DNA of 64,000 bases from an alpha proteobacterium SCGC AAA015-N04 (lineage in GTDB: Bacteria > Pseudomonadota > Alphaproteobacteria > Puniceispirillales > Marisalimonadaceae), in contig KB910522.1 in assembly GCA_000383115.1 (NCBI GenBank), positions 72,714 through 136,713 on the forward strand, in the 5' to 3' direction. The stretch's first letter is position 1, and each line of letters opens with the position of its first letter. Below, piece by piece: positions 8,001 through 15,368 of the stretch. Under the pieces are notes generated by a model. That model worked only from the letters and a program-made list of their open reading frames with translations, ran no database searches and was not told the DNA's origin. The position numbers and the translations under genes were made by a program.

Positions 8001-8405
8001 ACTTCTTTAGAAGAAGGTATTCAAAAAGAAAAAAGCATCTCCTACGAAGAAATGGGCCCAAGTTATCCTAAAGTAGCAAATCCAGGAATTGTTTCTAGTT
8101 GGGAGAGACATTTTTATGAAAAGGCTTATGAAAAAGGAATTAAACTAATTCCCCAATATCAAATCGAAAAATACACTGTTGATTTTTTATTATTAAGTGG
8201 TGACAAAAACTTAGTAATTGAAATTGATGGCGAGCGTTATCATAAAAACTGGAATGGTGAACTTTGTAAAAAAGATCAATTAAGAAACCAAAGACTATTT
8301 GAGTTAGGATATGATGTAACGAGGTTTTGGGTTTATCAAGTAAGAGATGATCTAGAAAATTGTTTCGTAAGTTTAGAAAATTGGAAGAATAAAAATAATT
8401 CTTAA
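5094..8405 (+). CDS. HTH / superfamily 1 helicase / Vsr-like nuclease, putative defence protein
   Basis: A 1103-residue protein with three recognisable parts. Residues 1-60 look like a winged HTH (SKAKDIADFIGADRTVV). Residues about 340-985 are a UPF1-like (AAA_11/AAA_12) SF1 helicase with Walker A GPPGTGKS at 351-358, Walker B FDEASQCD around 697, a DHHRSH motif and the late motifs TVHKFQGDERD and NVAITRARAQL. The helicase is interrupted by a long charged, probably coiled-coil insertion (roughly 440-620). The C-terminal ~100 residues are a PD-(D/E)XK nuclease of the DUF559/Vsr type: VDF (D1030), then IEIDG (E1043, D1045), then YH. The helicase-plus-Vsr layout matches the plan of the Hhe defence protein (DUF4011-helicase-Vsr), with an HTH in place of DUF4011. 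Anti-phage activity is an inference. Confidence 0.85.
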   Translation: MNKKEVGIKTIEYLQQHPNSKAKDIADFIGADRTVVNSCLYGVLKTKVRQDNSYRWSLIEEGEKKETPTSTITSAISHSDIAKLSRYYLACIGYDDDGLSTFLKSEFSLNYEELNKIPGVDEELTGTEEYQNLIGQKRTDRGRFEIFFGYPCLIRYAKSQRSNWEGHFLEPLVYYGIDENKKIEFNSPIINPKAIRSLSNADANSVMNEIVQIEKELGFEEDDIIEIDEMMMRMQNIRKEWTWKEKINFEKIGKYKDKLSDMDVDGIYNRPILILGEKSRITQGLEQELKLLENVTEDQLKGTALGAIMYPDEEDEVRYSDDPIIETLPMNSEQREAVNISLNNPLAVITGPPGTGKSQVISNLIINAAHKGKRVLFTSKNNKAVDVVETRVNSLASRPILLRVGSQGAFQLKLAEYILDLISSKVTETALDDYKTCKQNYEEFGNIFREIKEENDQLIELRNEVDLLEQSIESLRIIYGEDLLLSTKDLDLIEIEKSYYKVLSIFKQTKKENASFFGKIFWSFVKNGYEKNYINSIAQHLDLFNQTGLVYEKEDNLLDYDFPKLNNKIEELKKIRSYDEKLNLLKNKDSLEDNNRKEFELIDKMNEVAETLWKLWIKIQPKTITTQDKEKLSKYQGLLKMIVDAGNENEFNRSIYSKYMQMLADISHLLPCWAVTSLSAKGRIPFAPGIFDLVIFDEASQCDIASALPLLYRAKSAVVIGDPKQLTHITSLRKGQDYKLLEKNKLEDNFINWAYSFNSLFNLAATYTNNDMFVKLVDHHRSHKHIIDFSNSEFYEDELRVATNYKNLVRFSKEEPGVRWIDVKGQVTRPATGGAVNVAEARKVLEALKDLLIEKTYKGSVGVVSPFRNQANLITKLVFEDTSLNKKISESEFLSDTVHKFQGDERDIIIFSPVLAKGISPGALNFLKSNGNLFNVAITRARAQLIVVGDIASSSSSKVDYLSRFAKYYTSLEEGIQKEKSISYEEMGPSYPKVANPGIVSSWERHFYEKAYEKGIKLIPQYQIEKYTVDFLLLSGDKNLVIEIDGERYHKNWNGELCKKDQLRNQRLFELGYDVTRFWVYQVRDDLENCFVSLENWKNKNNS

Positions 8406-8441
8406 GGTACGAAAAATGTTACGAAAATCTACTAAACTGGC

Positions 8442-8470
8442 TTGACTGTGTTTACAATACAGAATAACAA
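8442..8470 (+). promoter_or_regulatory. Sigma-70-type promoter of tRNA-like RNA, copy 1
   Basis: TTGACT (8442-8447), a 17-base spacer, then TAACAA (8465-8470). The -35 element and spacing are good, the -10 weak. The same -35 and an identical spacer occur in copy 2, while the flanking sequence has diverged. The start site would be roughly 8 bases before the structured RNA. Confidence 0.5.
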
Positions 8471-8484
8471 TTGATCTATAATTG

Positions 8485-8593
8485 GGGGAATACCTAGAAT
8501 TACTTGACTATGTTGATTATAGATAAGTGTCATCAAGTAACTCAAAAACCAGTGCCGAAAGGCTTCCCGGTTCGATTCCGGGTATCCCTACCA
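8485..8593 (+). ncRNA. tRNA-like structured RNA, copy 1
   Basis: The 3' end is a perfect tRNA half: T-stem CCCGG/CCGGG (8566-8570, 8578-8582) around the canonical loop TTCGATT, acceptor strand TATCCCT, discriminator A and an encoded CCA (8591-8593). Directly 5' is a GNRA-capped hairpin GCC-GAAA-GGC, placed like the long variable arm of a type II tRNA. The 5' acceptor strand (8485-8491, GGGGAAT) pairs only partly. In place of normal D and anticodon arms there is a long hairpin: TTACTTGA/TCAAGTAA enclosing CTAT/ATAG with a seven-base loop. It is not a canonical tRNA, and tmRNA does not fit because of the hairpin before the T-arm. It may be a decayed or unconventional tRNA, or a tRNA-mimicking RNA. 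Confidence 0.5.
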
Positions 8594-8722
8594 AACTTCA
8601 CAAATAAAGGTAGATAAGAATTTTAGAGAGTTTGTTGTGTAATTAGACACTTTCTTAGATATTAATTTTTGGAAAAAATGTTCGAAAAGTGTAAGAAAAA
8701 GTTTACGAAATTGAGTATTTGA

Positions 8723-8875
8723 TTACATTATATGCATCTTATTTTGTACCATTTCTAGATACTTAATTGATTTTTCAATCTTTGGTTTTGAGTATCTGAT
8801 AATAGTCGTTGTTACAGTAGAGTGACCTAATCGAGCTGACAATAATTTCATAGGTGTTTCTGTGTTTGTGTTCTC
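8723..8875 (-). pseudogene. C-terminal remnant of a second tyrosine recombinase
   Basis: On the minus strand a ~50-residue stretch ending at TAA 8723-8725 reads TPMKLLSARLGHSTVTTTII followed by RYSKPK. It carries the SARLGHSxVxxT box and the region leading to the C-terminal end of an integrase. The expected tyrosine before the terminal helix appears as RYSK. The HxxR motif and everything N-terminal are missing, because the upstream sequence is occupied by the end of the polysaccharide-lyase gene, which it abuts. It resembles the fragment at the left edge but is not identical. It is a non-functional scar of the element that brought in this region. Confidence 0.75.
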
Positions 8876-9665
8876 ATTGTACACTTTCTCTTGTTGGCCC
8901 TGACTTAGGAGTAGTAAACATTGCAGTGGCAGGGATTATTTGGACACTTTTGTCATTACAGCATTGATAAATACCCACTTTCATATAATTCAAATTCTCT
9001 TTTTGTAATGTGAGTGTGCGCCCTAAATGCGATAGGACTTGTTTGCCGTCTAACCATAAATTAGCTTTACCCGTTTCATCGTTCTTCCATAACATCTCAA
9101 GAGTAAAGTTTGTCCACTTGCCACGCATCTCTTGTATTGAAGTTATATGTTTGCGGACCGTTTCCTTGCAATCACCTTTCCACAACTTCATTGTTTCATA
9201 ATAAAGCTTTCCGTTGTCAACACCACCTCGACTTGTGAATGAAAGGTGCGGACATTCGCTGTTGTGGAACTGTCCTAATAAAAGTTTTCCTGTGTTTTGA
9301 ATAGGATAATTATTTGGCAGATAAACATTCCAGCTATACCATCTCTGAGTAGGTTGCTTCTTACCAGTAGGTCTACTATCATCCCAAACATTTTCAGCAA
9401 TTTCTGACCTGACACTATTTTCACCACAGTCACTACTTTCCATTTTTCCAATGATGCCTGTTTGACCTGCTCTTTGAAGACTGCCACACTTACTTGTGAT
9501 TTGAAACCTATGCACTTTCTCCTTAAACGTTCCTGTTGGGTCTTTGATATGAGCGTAATCTTCCGGGCGAGTATTTTCATCTTTTCCATACTTAATGGTA
9601 CTTGATGAAGTTGCCAAACAGGTATTAGTTAATGCTATAATACAAAGTAAAAGTAACTTGTTCAT
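8874..9665 (-). CDS. Secreted polysaccharide lyase-like protein
   Basis: A 263-residue protein with a signal peptide (MNKLLLLCIIALTNTCLATS). The mature part has the features of the heparin-lyase-like polysaccharide lyase family (Pfam polysaccharide lyase, a beta-jelly-roll fold): RSEIAE, then WYSWNVYLP, GQFH, LWLDGKQV and NYMKVGIYQ. It would act outside the cytoplasm, probably cleaving uronic-acid-containing glycans; the substrate cannot be read from sequence. Its base composition is visibly richer in G and C than its neighbours. It lies between the two tRNA-like repeats and runs straight into an integrase scar, so it looks like transferred cargo. The last few residues (GPTRESVQ) may be junction sequence rather than native. 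Confidence 0.75.
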   Translation of the reverse strand: MNKLLLLCIIALTNTCLATSSSTIKYGKDENTRPEDYAHIKDPTGTFKEKVHRFQITSKCGSLQRAGQTGIIGKMESSDCGENSVRSEIAENVWDDSRPTGKKQPTQRWYSWNVYLPNNYPIQNTGKLLLGQFHNSECPHLSFTSRGGVDNGKLYYETMKLWKGDCKETVRKHITSIQEMRGKWTNFTLEMLWKNDETGKANLWLDGKQVLSHLGRTLTLQKENLNYMKVGIYQCCNDKSVQIIPATAMFTTPKSGPTRESVQ

Positions 9666-9787
9666 CGTGTGCCTCTTTGTTTGAATAATTAATTCAACAA
9701 CTATATTTTAGAAATATTTTTAAGTAATTTGAAAAAAAAAACATAAAACACGGTACGAAAAATGGTACGAAAATCAACTAAACTGGC

Positions 9788-9816
9788 TTGACTGTGTTTA
9801 CAATACAGAATATTAA
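9788..9816 (+). promoter_or_regulatory. Sigma-70-type promoter of tRNA-like RNA, copy 2
   Basis: TTGACT (9788-9793), 17 bases, TATTAA (9811-9816). The -10 is closer to consensus than in copy 1, while the -35 and the spacer are the same. Retention of promoter elements amid diverging sequence suggests that transcription matters. Confidence 0.5.
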
Positions 9817-9830
9817 TTAATTTGTAATTA

Positions 9831-9939
9831 AGGGATTACCTAGAAATACTTGAGTATGTTGATTATACATAAGCGTCATCAAGTAACTCAAAAACCAGGG
9901 CCGCAAGGCTTCCCGGTTAGATTCCGGGTATCCCTACCA
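9831..9939 (+). ncRNA. tRNA-like structured RNA, copy 2
   Basis: Same length (109 nt) and architecture as copy 1. The acceptor is better paired here: AGGGATT (9831-9837) with TATCCCT (9929-9935), six of seven pairs. The T-loop, however, is TTAGATT, with the nearly universal C changed to A. The variable-arm hairpin is GCC-GCAA-GGC, again a GNRA tetraloop. The central hairpin shows a compensatory swap relative to copy 1 (CTAT/ATAG becomes GTAT/ATAC). The seven-base loop GTTGATT would display UGA if read as an anticodon loop, which is speculative since position 37 would be U. A function as RNA, at least until recently, is the best explanation of the covariation. Confidence 0.5.
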
Positions 9940-9966
9940 ACGCTAGTCTCGTTAAGAATTATATAA

Positions 9967-10521
9967 ATGAAAGCTTTTCAAAAATTAGATGATTTTTTGG
10001 ACTTTTGCTGGGTACAGATCTCTCGAGGTAAGGCTGACAAAAAATCGCCTGCAAGACACCCTACTTTTGTGACATCAAGTTTGGATGGTTTCCCAAATGC
10101 TCGCACTTTAGTGATGAGACGAAGTGATCGGAAAAATAACCAGATAGAGTTTCACACTGATACCGCTTCTTCAAAAATGTTGGCCCTTGAGGAGAATCCT
10201 CATGCAGTAATTCACTTTTGGCTTCCAAAAGTCCAATTACAAATTCAGATGGATGTTGATGTTGAAGTTAAGTTTGGCGACATTACTATTCCAAAATGGA
10301 GAAATGTTCCATCTAACTCTAGGATCGCTTATGGAACTATACCTAGCCCTGGTACCGTCATTGAAAGCCCCCTTGCCTATGATCATTCTTCAGATCAGAA
10401 ACGTTTTGCTGTTTTGGTATGTCATATACAATCAATTCAGCTACTTCTTTTAGGAGTCAAACATATTCGTGCGTGTTATAAAAAGACTACTAATTGGCAA
10501 GGAGAATGGCTTTCACCTTAA
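9967..10521 (+). CDS. Pyridoxamine 5'-phosphate oxidase-like flavoprotein
   Basis: A 184-residue FMN-binding split-barrel protein. ARHPTFVTSSLDGFPNARTLVMRR is the N-terminal strand pair and turn that binds FMN phosphate in the PNPOx family. IEFHTDTASSKMLALEENP and AVIHFWLP follow in the order seen in the general-stress/PNPOx-like (Alr4036-type) group. It lacks the full C-terminal dimerisation motif of true PdxH, so oxidation of pyridoxamine phosphate is not certain. It is the first gene after the repeat-flanked insert, 28 bases past copy 2, and probably marks the start of core sequence. Confidence 0.75.
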   Translation: MKAFQKLDDFLDFCWVQISRGKADKKSPARHPTFVTSSLDGFPNARTLVMRRSDRKNNQIEFHTDTASSKMLALEENPHAVIHFWLPKVQLQIQMDVDVEVKFGDITIPKWRNVPSNSRIAYGTIPSPGTVIESPLAYDHSSDQKRFAVLVCHIQSIQLLLLGVKHIRACYKKTTNWQGEWLSP

Positions 10522-10675
10522 ATTGTAATCTTAATAACTACAAAATCGTAGATAAATTAATCAACTTCATAGCTTAAATTATTTTTTTTATAATTATCCT
10601 TGATATTTTTTTTAATTAAATTTAATTATAGTTTAGAATGATTTTAATCTTCATCAGCTTTGTAGGGGGATATAG

Positions 10676-11530
10676 ATGATACCAAGTGCTTTTAAGTTTT
10701 ACAAACCAGATAATTTACAAAAAGCTGTTGCTCTTATGGCAGATTTTGGAGATGAGGCTCGAGTTATAGCTGGTGGACATAGTTTAATTCCTGTTATGAA
10801 GCAAAGACTTACTGATATTAAACACCTTATAGATTTATCAGCAATTAATGAATTAAAAGGTATTAATATTAAGGAAAATTCAATATCAATTGGAGCCATG
10901 ACCACTCAGGTTGAATTAATTACTAATGAAGAATTATTTAAAGTCGTTCCAATTATTCGAGAAGCCTCTCTGCAAATAGCTGACCCTCAAGTTAGAAACT
11001 TAGGTACAATTGGAGGAAATGTTGCAAATGGTGATCCTGCAAACGACATGCCTGGACTAATGCAATTATTAGATGCAACTTACAAAATAAGTGGAATAAA
11101 AGGTATTCGTGAAATTAAGGCAAGAGAATTTTATGAAGGAGCCTATTTTACAGCAAGAGAAGATGACGAAATTTTAGTTTCAATCTCCTTTAATACTCCT
11201 ACAGGTGGTTATTCATATGAAAAACAAAAAAGAAAAATTGGTGACTATGCTACTGCAGCTGCTGGTGTGATTTTAAATGTTGATAATGGTGTTTGTTCGA
11301 GTGCATCTATAGCATTAACTAACTTATCTGATACACCTGTTTATTGTAGTGATGCTGTAAGTATGCTAATTGGAAAACAAATTGACGATAGTTTGTTAAG
11401 TGAAGTTACGAAATCTTGTGTTGAACAAAGTGACCCAGTAGCTGATCAAAGAGGACCAGTCGAGTTTAAAAAATATGTTGCTGGGATAGTAATTAACAAA
11501 GCTCTAAAAAGAGCTTTTGAACGATCTTAA
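10676..11530 (+). CDS. coxM: Aerobic carbon-monoxide dehydrogenase, FAD-binding medium subunit
   Basis: The medium subunit carries FAD and passes electrons from the iron-sulfur subunit towards the quinone pool. Two FAD-binding motifs sit exactly where the Oligotropha enzyme has them: AGGHS at residues 32-36 and TIGGN at 111-115. The length (284) is normal. AGGGGG about 8 bases before ATG is a strong ribosome binding site. It is the first gene of coxMSLDEFG; the order M-S-L is that of form I CO dehydrogenases. The 154-base upstream gap is AT-rich and should hold the operon promoter, though I cannot fix its position. Confidence 0.93.
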   Translation: MIPSAFKFYKPDNLQKAVALMADFGDEARVIAGGHSLIPVMKQRLTDIKHLIDLSAINELKGINIKENSISIGAMTTQVELITNEELFKVVPIIREASLQIADPQVRNLGTIGGNVANGDPANDMPGLMQLLDATYKISGIKGIREIKAREFYEGAYFTAREDDEILVSISFNTPTGGYSYEKQKRKIGDYATAAAGVILNVDNGVCSSASIALTNLSDTPVYCSDAVSMLIGKQIDDSLLSEVTKSCVEQSDPVADQRGPVEFKKYVAGIVINKALKRAFERS

Positions 11531-11543
11531 TAAAGGAATTAAA

Positions 11544-12047
11544 ATGGAAAAAATAAATGTATCATTGAAGGTTAATGGTAAAGATGAAACTTTGTCTGTA
11601 GAACCAAGAACGCTTTTAGTTCATGCTCTTAGAGAGCATTTAGAGTACACAGGTGCACATATAGGGTGTTCTTCCTCTCATTGTGGGGCTTGTACTGTAG
11701 ATATGAATGGAAAATCTGTTAAATCTTGTACTATTTTCGCACCACAAGCTGAGGGAGCAGACATTTTAACGGTTGAAGGCATTAGTACTCCAGATAAACT
11801 TCATGTAATTCAAGAAATGTTTAAAGAGCATCATGGTCTACAATGTGGATATTGCACACCGGGCATGATTATGAGGTCTTATAGATTTTTACAAGAAAAC
11901 CCCAACCCAACGGAAGAAGAAGTGAGATTTGGTATTTCAGGAAATTTATGTAGATGTACAGGCTATCAAAATATTGTAAAATCAATAATGGCAGCTGCAA
12001 GCAAATTAAGAGAAGAAGCTAACGTAGAGAAAAAGGAAATTGCATAA
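11544..12047 (+). CDS. coxS: Aerobic carbon-monoxide dehydrogenase, 2Fe-2S small subunit
   Basis: The small subunit relays electrons from the Mo/Cu centre to FAD through two [2Fe-2S] clusters. The plant-ferredoxin-like cluster is held by C42, C47, C50 and C62 ([10 protein letters not shown], then SC). The second cluster is held by the CGYC and CRC cysteines at about 101, 104, 136 and 138, in the motif [15 protein letters not shown] start at ATG 11544, with AAAGGA upstream. An in-frame ATG at 11517 inside coxM would add nine unlikely residues. The stop overlaps the coxL start (TAATG), consistent with equimolar synthesis. Confidence 0.93.
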   Translation: MEKINVSLKVNGKDETLSVEPRTLLVHALREHLEYTGAHIGCSSSHCGACTVDMNGKSVKSCTIFAPQAEGADILTVEGISTPDKLHVIQEMFKEHHGLQCGYCTPGMIMRSYRFLQENPNPTEEEVRFGISGNLCRCTGYQNIVKSIMAAASKLREEANVEKKEIA

Positions 12048-14470
12048 TGGATGATGTTAAAACCCCAACAAGTGAAGAAAGAAAAACTGCTTTAAGTGGT
12101 CTTGGCACTTCAAGAAAAAGAGTAGAGGATGCTAGATTCACCCAAGGTAAGGGTAATTATGTAGATGATATTAAACTTAAAGGTATGCTATTTGGTGATT
12201 TTGTAAGATCGCCAGTAGCACATGCTAAAATTAAAAAAATTGATACTAGTGCCGCACTAGCATTGCCAGGGGTCCATGCAGTATTAACAGCAGCAGACCT
12301 TGAACCTTTAGGTTTACATTGGATGCCAACTCTAGCTGGTGACAAACAAATGGTTTTGGCGGATGGAAAAGTTCTTTTCCAAGGCCAAGAAGTCGCTTTT
12401 GTAGTTGGAGATGATAGATATGCAGTGGCTGATGGAGTTGCATTGGTAGAGGTTGAATATGACGAACTTCCTGTTGTAACTGACCCATTTAAAGCTGAAA
12501 TGGAAAGTGCTCCAATTTTAAGAGAAGACATTGCTGATCAAAAAGAAGGAGCACATGGTCCTAGAAGACATCCAAATCACATATTTACGTGGGAGTCAGG
12601 TGATAAAGAAGGGACAAATAAAGTATTAGATGAGGCTGAGGTCGTAGCAGATGAAATGGTTTATTATCATAGAACTCATCCATGTCCATTAGAAACGTGT
12701 GGTTGTGTTGCATCAATGGATAAAATTAATGGCAAGCTAACTGTTTGGGGTACTTTCCAAGCTCCTCATGCAGTGAGAACTGTTGCTTCATTAATTTCAA
12801 GTATACCAGAACACAATATAAGAATTATCTCCCCTGATATTGGAGGAGGATTTGGTAATAAGGTAGGAGTTTATCCTGGATATGTATGTGCTATTGTTGC
12901 ATCAATTGTTACGGGTGTGCCTATAAAGTGGGTTGAAGATAGAATGGATAATCTAATGGCAACTGCTTTTGCCAGAGATTATTGGATGCATGGAAAAATT
13001 TCAGCAACAAAAGATGGCAAAATAACTGGACTATGGTGTCATACTACTGCTGATCATGGAGCCTTTGATGCATGTGCAGATCCAACTAAATTTCCTGCTG
13101 GTTTCATGAATATTTGTACTGGCTCATACGATATTCCAGTAGCATATCTAGCTGTTGATGGAGTATATACAAATAAGGCACCAGGTGGTGTTGCGTATAG
13201 GTGTTCTTTTAGAGTGACTGAAGCATCATATTTTATTGAAAGAATGATTGAAGTCTTAGCTTTAAAATTAGGAATGGATTCTGCAGAACTTCGTTCTAAA
13301 AATTTTATTAAAAAAGAGCAATTTCCATATACATCTGCTTTAGGTTGGGAATATGATTCTGGTGATTATCACAAAGCATGGAATAAAGCTCTTGAAGCAG
13401 TAAATTATAAAAAACTGCGAGAAGATCAAGCAAAACAACTAGAGTTATTTAGATCTGGTAAATCAAGAAAATTGATAGGAATAGGGTTAAGCCATTTCAC
13501 TGAGATAGTTGGTGCAGGACCAGTTAAAAACTGTGATATATTGGGATTGGGTATGTTTGATGCTTGTGAAATCCGAATTCATCCAACTGGGTCTGCAATT
13601 GCAAGATTGGGAACAATTTCACAAGGTCAAGGGCATGCTACTACATTTGCTCAAATTTTGGCATCTGAGATTGGAATTCCTGCTTCTGATATAACCCTTG
13701 AAGAAGGTGATACTGATACTGCTCCCTATGGGTTAGGAACTTATGGTTCACGTTCTACACCAGTAGCCGGTGCCGCGACCGCAATGGCTGGTAGAAAAAT
13801 TAGAGCAAAAGCGCAAATGATAGCTGCATATCTTCTCGAAGTTCACGACGATGATTTAGAGTGGGATGTTGATAGATTTGTAGTGAAAGGAGCTCCTGAG
13901 AAGTTTAAAACTATGAAGGAAATTGCTTTTGCTTCATATAATCAAGCTATTCCTGGAGTTGAACCTGGTTTGGAGGCTGTCAGTTATTACGACCCACCAA
14001 ATATGACATATCCTAACGGCGCGTATATTTGTGTAATGGAAATTGATGTCGATACTGGTGTCTCTGAAATAAAGAAGGTTTACGCCCTTGATGATTGTGG
14101 TACTAGAATTAATCCAATGATTATTGAAGGTCAGGTTCATGGAGGATTAACTGAGGCTTTAGCAATATCAATGGGTCAAGAAATAGCATATGACGAACAA
14201 GGCAATGTTATGACTGGAACTTTGATGGATTTCTTTGTTCCTACCGCATGGGAAACACCAAACTATGAAACAGATTTCACCGAGACTCCTAGCCCGCACC
14301 ATCCTATTGGTGCTAAAGGAGTTGGAGAGAGTCCAAATGTAGGTGGTGTTTCTGCTTTTTCTAATGCAGTTCATGATGCCTTTAAACCTTTTGGATTAAC
14401 TCAAGCGCATATGCCACATGATCACTGGAGAGTTTGGAAGATCGCTAAGGACCTAGGACTTCATAATTAG
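12047..14470 (+). CDS. coxL: Aerobic carbon-monoxide dehydrogenase, form I molybdenum large subunit
   Basis: The catalytic subunit oxidises CO with water to CO2 at a Mo-Cu centre held by molybdopterin cytosine dinucleotide. Length 807 matches the family. The active-site loop reads AYRCSFR at residues 383-389, the form I signature AYxCSFR with the copper-binding Cys 386. Form II enzymes have AYRGAGR instead. The catalytic glutamate motif GAKGVGESPN is near the C-terminus, and GGGFGNK occurs in the middle. This makes the enzyme a genuine CO oxidiser by family criteria rather than a generic xanthine-oxidase relative. It is followed 28 bases later by coxD. Confidence 0.95.
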   Translation: MDDVKTPTSEERKTALSGLGTSRKRVEDARFTQGKGNYVDDIKLKGMLFGDFVRSPVAHAKIKKIDTSAALALPGVHAVLTAADLEPLGLHWMPTLAGDKQMVLADGKVLFQGQEVAFVVGDDRYAVADGVALVEVEYDELPVVTDPFKAEMESAPILREDIADQKEGAHGPRRHPNHIFTWESGDKEGTNKVLDEAEVVADEMVYYHRTHPCPLETCGCVASMDKINGKLTVWGTFQAPHAVRTVASLISSIPEHNIRIISPDIGGGFGNKVGVYPGYVCAIVASIVTGVPIKWVEDRMDNLMATAFARDYWMHGKISATKDGKITGLWCHTTADHGAFDACADPTKFPAGFMNICTGSYDIPVAYLAVDGVYTNKAPGGVAYRCSFRVTEASYFIERMIEVLALKLGMDSAELRSKNFIKKEQFPYTSALGWEYDSGDYHKAWNKALEAVNYKKLREDQAKQLELFRSGKSRKLIGIGLSHFTEIVGAGPVKNCDILGLGMFDACEIRIHPTGSAIARLGTISQGQGHATTFAQILASEIGIPASDITLEEGDTDTAPYGLGTYGSRSTPVAGAATAMAGRKIRAKAQMIAAYLLEVHDDDLEWDVDRFVVKGAPEKFKTMKEIAFASYNQAIPGVEPGLEAVSYYDPPNMTYPNGAYICVMEIDVDTGVSEIKKVYALDDCGTRINPMIIEGQVHGGLTEALAISMGQEIAYDEQGNVMTGTLMDFFVPTAWETPNYETDFTETPSPHHPIGAKGVGESPNVGGVSAFSNAVHDAFKPFGLTQAHMPHDHWRVWKIAKDLGLHN

Positions 14471-14497
14471 TCTAATTAGTCTTTACGATAAATAAAA

Positions 14498-15367
14498 ATG
14501 CAATGGAATGAAATTAAGACGAGTTTATATGATTTAGATTATATAGCTTCTGAAGAGCTTGCAATGAGCATACATATAGCTATAAATTTAGAGAGACCTC
14601 TATTATTAGAAGGTGAAGCAGGCATTGGAAAAACTGCTTTAGCTCTTACACTATCTAAATTGTATAAAACAAGTCTTATAAGATTACAATGCTATGAAGG
14701 TCTTGACGCTTCATCTACAATTTATGAATGGAATTATCAAAAACAATTATTATCGATAAGATTAAATGAAAATAAAAATGATAATAATGTAAAAATTGAT
14801 GATCAAATTTTTTCTAGAGAATTCCTTTTGGAGAGACCGCTTTTAAAAGCATTAACACAAAAGAAATCACCAATTTTACTTATCGACGAAATTGATAGAG
14901 CTGACGAAGAGTTTGAAGCATATCTTTTAGAAATTTTATCGGAATATCAAGTATCCATTCCTGAGTATGGAACGATTAAAGCTTTGTCAAAACCAATCGT
15001 TATCATAACATCTAATAACACAAGAGATTTATCAGATGCTCTAAGAAGAAGATGTATCTATAATTATGTATATTATCCAAAAAAAGAACTCGAATTAGAG
15101 ATTTTACAAAAAAAATTACCTAACATTGATCTTGAGCTTTCGATGCAAATAGTAAATTTTGTTCAAAATTTAAGGGTACAAGATATAGAAAAAAAGCCTG
15201 GTATAGCAGAAACATTAGATTGGGCAGCTGCCATATCAGGCTTGGGTCTTAAAGATTTATCTGATAATTACAAAGTTCTACATTCAACATTAGTTTGTTT
15301 ACTTAAGACGGAAGCAGATAAAGCCATTATTTCTCCAGAAACAGCCAAAAAATTAGCCAAAATATAA
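14498..15367 (+). CDS. coxD: CoxD, MoxR-type AAA+ ATPase for CODH maturation
   Basis: A 289-residue AAA+ ATPase. In Oligotropha CoxD is needed to build the Cu-S part of the CODH active site. Walker A is GEAGIGKT (about residues 39-46), Walker B is LLIDEIDRADEE, sensor 1 is IVIITSNNTRDLSDALRRRC with the arginine finger region. It belongs to the MoxR branch, which typically works with a VWA-domain partner; that partner is coxE, one base after its stop codon. It is probably cytoplasmic at the membrane. Confidence 0.9.
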   Translation: MQWNEIKTSLYDLDYIASEELAMSIHIAINLERPLLLEGEAGIGKTALALTLSKLYKTSLIRLQCYEGLDASSTIYEWNYQKQLLSIRLNENKNDNNVKIDDQIFSREFLLERPLLKALTQKKSPILLIDEIDRADEEFEAYLLEILSEYQVSIPEYGTIKALSKPIVIITSNNTRDLSDALRRRCIYNYVYYPKKELELEILQKKLPNIDLELSMQIVNFVQNLRVQDIEKKPGIAETLDWAAAISGLGLKDLSDNYKVLHSTLVCLLKTEADKAIISPETAKKLAKI

Positions 15368-15368
15368 A

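Larger units (their letters stand above)
8406..8593. repeat. Direct repeat copy 1 (promoter plus tRNA-like RNA)
   Basis: This ~188-base segment recurs at 9752-9939. The first ~60 bases are almost identical (two differences), a short stretch of ~20 bases before the RNA diverges, and the last 109 bases differ at about nine positions. It begins GGTACGAAAAATGTTACGAA, itself a pair of TACGAAA units that could be recombinase arm sites. It ends at a tRNA-type 3' end, CCTACCA. Copies of this kind flanking cargo DNA with an integrase remnant are what attachment-site duplication produces. Confidence 0.85.
9752..9939. repeat. Direct repeat copy 2 (promoter plus tRNA-like RNA)
   Basis: Second copy of the repeat at 8406-8593, same orientation. 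The unit again starts GGTACGAAAAATGGTACGAA and ends CCTACCA. The 1.16 kb between the copies carries the lyase and an integrase fragment. The wider 300-base non-coding stretch before the PNPOx-like gene holds nothing else that I can recognise. Confidence 0.85.

Noticed and set aside
8442..8456. Promoter with -35 TTGACT and -10 TACAAT within one short stretch
   Set aside because: The spacing is only five bases. The workable -10 is 17 bases away and is the one reported.
8485..8593. tmRNA (ssrA) acceptor piece
   Set aside because: Alphaproteobacterial tmRNA is two-piece and its acceptor part has no hairpin between the long P2 helix and the T-arm. Here a GNRA hairpin lies there, no tag-coding frame is seen nearby, and no matching 5' piece follows the CCA.
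12157..12531. Long minus-strand open frames opposite coxL
   Set aside because: They are antisense shadows of a strongly supported gene, with low-complexity translations and no start signals.
12047..14470. Form II (CODH-like) identity for CoxL
   Set aside because: The loop is AYRCSFR, with the copper-ligand cysteine. Form II has AYRGAGR.
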